This document shows positions 63,201 through 64,000 of a DNA stretch of 64,000 nucleotides, in pieces; the stretch's first letter is position 1; every line of letters begins with the position of its first letter. The stretch comes from Umezawaea sp049997955 (GTDB taxonomy: Bacteria > Actinomycetota > Actinomycetes > Mycobacteriales > Pseudonocardiaceae), in contig JAEBDY010000003.1 of the NCBI GenBank assembly GCA_049997955.1, positions 310,001-374,000 of the forward strand, in the 5' to 3' direction. The position numbers and the translations under genes were made by a program. The notes beneath the pieces are model-generated. The model had not been told where the DNA came from, searched no databases, and saw only the letters and a program-made list of their open reading frames with translations.

Positions 63201-64000
63201 CGCGACTCGACGGCCCGTGGACCCGGCACGCCACCGGCACCCTGCTGCCGACCGCGCCCGCCACCTCGTTCGACCTCTCCGAGTGGCCGCCCGCGGGCGC
63301 TCAGCCGGTCGCGATCGACACCCTCTACGACGGCCTGGCCTCCGTCGGCCTCGTCTACGGCCCGGTGTTCCAGGGCGTGCGGGCCGTGTGGCGGCGCGAC
63401 GACGAGGTGTTCGCGGACATCACCGTGGCTTCCGAGGACGGGTTCGGTGCGGCCGCTGATCGCTTCGGCATCCACCCGGCCCTGCTGGACGCCACGCTGC
63501 ACGCGCTCGGCGCGGTCGGCTCCGGCGACCAGGCCCGCCTGCCGTTCGCCTGGCGCGATGTCGCCCTGCACGCCGTGGGCGCCTCCGCGGTGCGCGTCCG
63601 GCTGGCCCCGACCGGCACCGACGGCGTCTCGCTCCAGGTCGCCGACACCACCGGCGCACCGGTCGCCTCCGTCGGATCGCTGGTGCTGCGCGAAGTCCGC
63701 GCCGACCAGCTCGCCGCCGGGTTCACCGAGTCCCTGTTCCACGTCGACTGGACCCTCCTCCCGGTCGCCGACGCCACCGCCCGGATCGTCGAGACCGACC
63801 TCGGCGTCGACCTCGCGACCATCGAGCCCGCCGACGCCGTCCTGGTCCGCCTGACCGCGCGGACCGGCAGCGCGGACGAGGTGCACGAGGACGTGCACGC
63901 CGCGCTGCGCCTGGTGTGCGCGTGGCTGGCCGACGAGCGCTTCGCCGCGTCCCGCCTGGTGTTCGCCACCAGCGGTGTCGTGTCGGTCGACGGCGAGGAC
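60266..64000 (+). CDS. Type I modular PKS, 3'-truncated (module m14: KS-AT-DH-KR...)
   Basis: Starts at a GTG, chosen because the residues after it (ANEDKYLAYLKRATADL) match the N-terminal docking helices of the two genes upstream and AGAGGAG lies 8 nt before it. The 1245 codons to the window edge are open. Domains: docking (1-33), KS (34-449; Cys at 60845-60847), AT (554-867; Ser 62168-62170, HAFH 62453-62464, malonyl), DH (874-1149; His 62999-63001 in an intact HxxxGxxxxP, Asp 63488-63490) and the start of the KR structural subdomain (from about 1157). A palindromic element sits in the KS-AT linker. Expected role is to receive the chain from the preceding four-module protein and add a further alkene if the unseen KR is active. 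Confidence 0.96.
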   Translation, partial: MANEDKYLAYLKRATADLRDARKQLRDVEDKATEPIAIVAMSCRFPGGVATPEDLWDLVANGRDAISGFPTDRGWQVEDIPLEGGFLYDVSKFDPAFFGISPREALAMDPQQRLLLETSWEAFERAGIDPTTLKGSRTGVFAGLMYHDYAAREIAPPEGVEGYLGNGSAGSIASGRVSYTLGLEGPAVTIDTACSSSLVALHWAVQALRLGECEMALAGGVAVMSTPGTFIDFARQGALASDGRCKAFSADADGTGWGEGVGMILLERLSDAQRLGHEVLAVVRGSAINQDGASSGLTAPNGPSQQRVIKQALASAGLSTSDIDVVEAHGTGTTLGDPIEAQALLATYGQDREDPLWLGSLKSNIGHTQAAAGVAAIIKMVMALRHGVLPKTLHADERSPHVDWSDGNIELLTEARPWTTGDRPRRAGISSFGISGTNAHTIIEQAPEAANSGFGSSDPSQLVGDAVSPTQVATPVALPFVLSGKTEAALRAQAAKLSGHLAAHPDTDPHDLAWSLATTRTAHTHRAAIVGTDLADVVRGLDSLNPGVATESGLAFLFTGQGSQRVGMGRELHASYPVFAAAFDEVAALVDVRIDDQAELDRTEFTQPAIFALEVALYRLVESWGIRPDFLAGHSIGEIAAAHVAGVLSLADAAKLVNARARLMQALPAGGAMVALQATEDEVLPHLTDSVSIAAINGPKAIVLAGDEAQVAKLVERFADRKSKRLSVSHAFHSPLMDPMLDDFRAVVTTLDFRKPRIELLGDVTDPEYWVAHVRDTVRFHDTVQILERRGATKFLELGPDGVLAAMAEVPVTPLLRKDRSEVESVATAIGALHVSGVALDWAAYFGGGNRVALPTYAFQRDRYWLDVVPGGVRLGASDHPLLGSTLSLADSDGLVLSGHLSLDTHAWLADHAVSGTVLLPGTAFVELAIHAADQVDCDLLEELTLEAPLVVPEHGGVQVQVGVSGPDETGRRALTVHSRLDGPWTRHATGTLLPTAPATSFDLSEWPPAGAQPVAIDTLYDGLASVGLVYGPVFQGVRAVWRRDDEVFADITVASEDGFGAAADRFGIHPALLDATLHALGAVGSGDQARLPFAWRDVALHAVGASAVRVRLAPTGTDGVSLQVADTTGAPVASVGSLVLREVRADQLAAGFTESLFHVDWTLLPVADATARIVETDLGVDLATIEPADAVLVRLTARTGSADEVHEDVHAALRLVCAWLADERFAASRLVFATSGVVSVDGED
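61605..61645 (+). repeat. Palindromic linker element, copy in m14
   Basis: Arm CCGAAGCCGC (61605-61614), loop GAACA, perfect complement (61620-61629). The second stem GGAAG (61628-61632) pairs with CTTCC (61641-61645). Encodes EAANSGFGSSDPSQLVG, the same peptide as in m13, although it lies in a different gene. Confidence 0.88.

Overview
The window is 64 kb of very GC-rich DNA read entirely on the + strand. It holds five consecutive type I modular polyketide synthase (PKS) genes and nothing else. The first gene is cut by the left edge and the last by the right edge. GC content, near-total G/C at third codon positions and the PKS style point to an actinomycete, perhaps of the Pseudonocardiales (the family guess is weak). 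No loading module, thioesterase, regulator, transporter or tailoring gene is in view, so this is the interior of a larger cluster. I noticed no in-frame TTA (bldA) codon.

Layout, with modules numbered only within this window. Gene 1 (2-11905): end of a DH, then ER-KR-ACP (m1), KS-AT-KR-ACP (m2) and KS-AT-KR-ACP (m3). Gene 2 (11931-33848): five KS-AT-KR-ACP modules (m4-m8). A 251-bp gap carries a perfect 16-bp hairpin terminator and a plausible promoter. Gene 3 (34100-40390): one fully reducing module, KS-AT-DH-ER-KR-ACP (m9). Gene 4 (40434-60227): m10 (KS-AT-DH-KR-ACP, the only methylmalonyl-type AT), m11 (KS-AT-KR-ACP), m12 and m13 (KS-AT-DH-KR-ACP). Gene 5 (60266 to the edge): KS-AT-DH and the start of a KR (m14).

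Terminal docking helices look cognate in map order: gene 1 to gene 2 by one docking class, genes 2-3-4-5 by another. Gene order therefore probably equals assembly order. The inferred chain has a saturated unit (m1), seven ketoreductase-only malonyl units (m2-m8, a 1,3-polyol or mixed hydroxy/keto stretch), a saturated unit (m9), a methyl-branched alkene (m10), a hydroxyl (m11) and conjugated alkenes (m12, m13, perhaps m14). This is the architecture of a large polyol-polyene macrolide or linear polyene-polyol. I do not name a product.

Most unusual points: (i) a family of palindromic elements embedded in frame in the KS-AT linkers of m3, m4, m5, m13 and m14, with a decayed-looking relative in m2; all keep the loop GAACA, and one copy has a wholly different but still perfectly self-complementary stem; (ii) strict alternation of two KR subtypes over m2-m8, with m3, m5 and m7 carrying lesions in catalytic or cofactor-binding residues; (iii) an ACP in m3 whose usual GFDSL is GFSSL; (iv) a 13-bp GTCC-GGAC motif repeated ten times using locally rare codons; (v) short patches of A/T-ending codons inside otherwise GC3-saturated genes.
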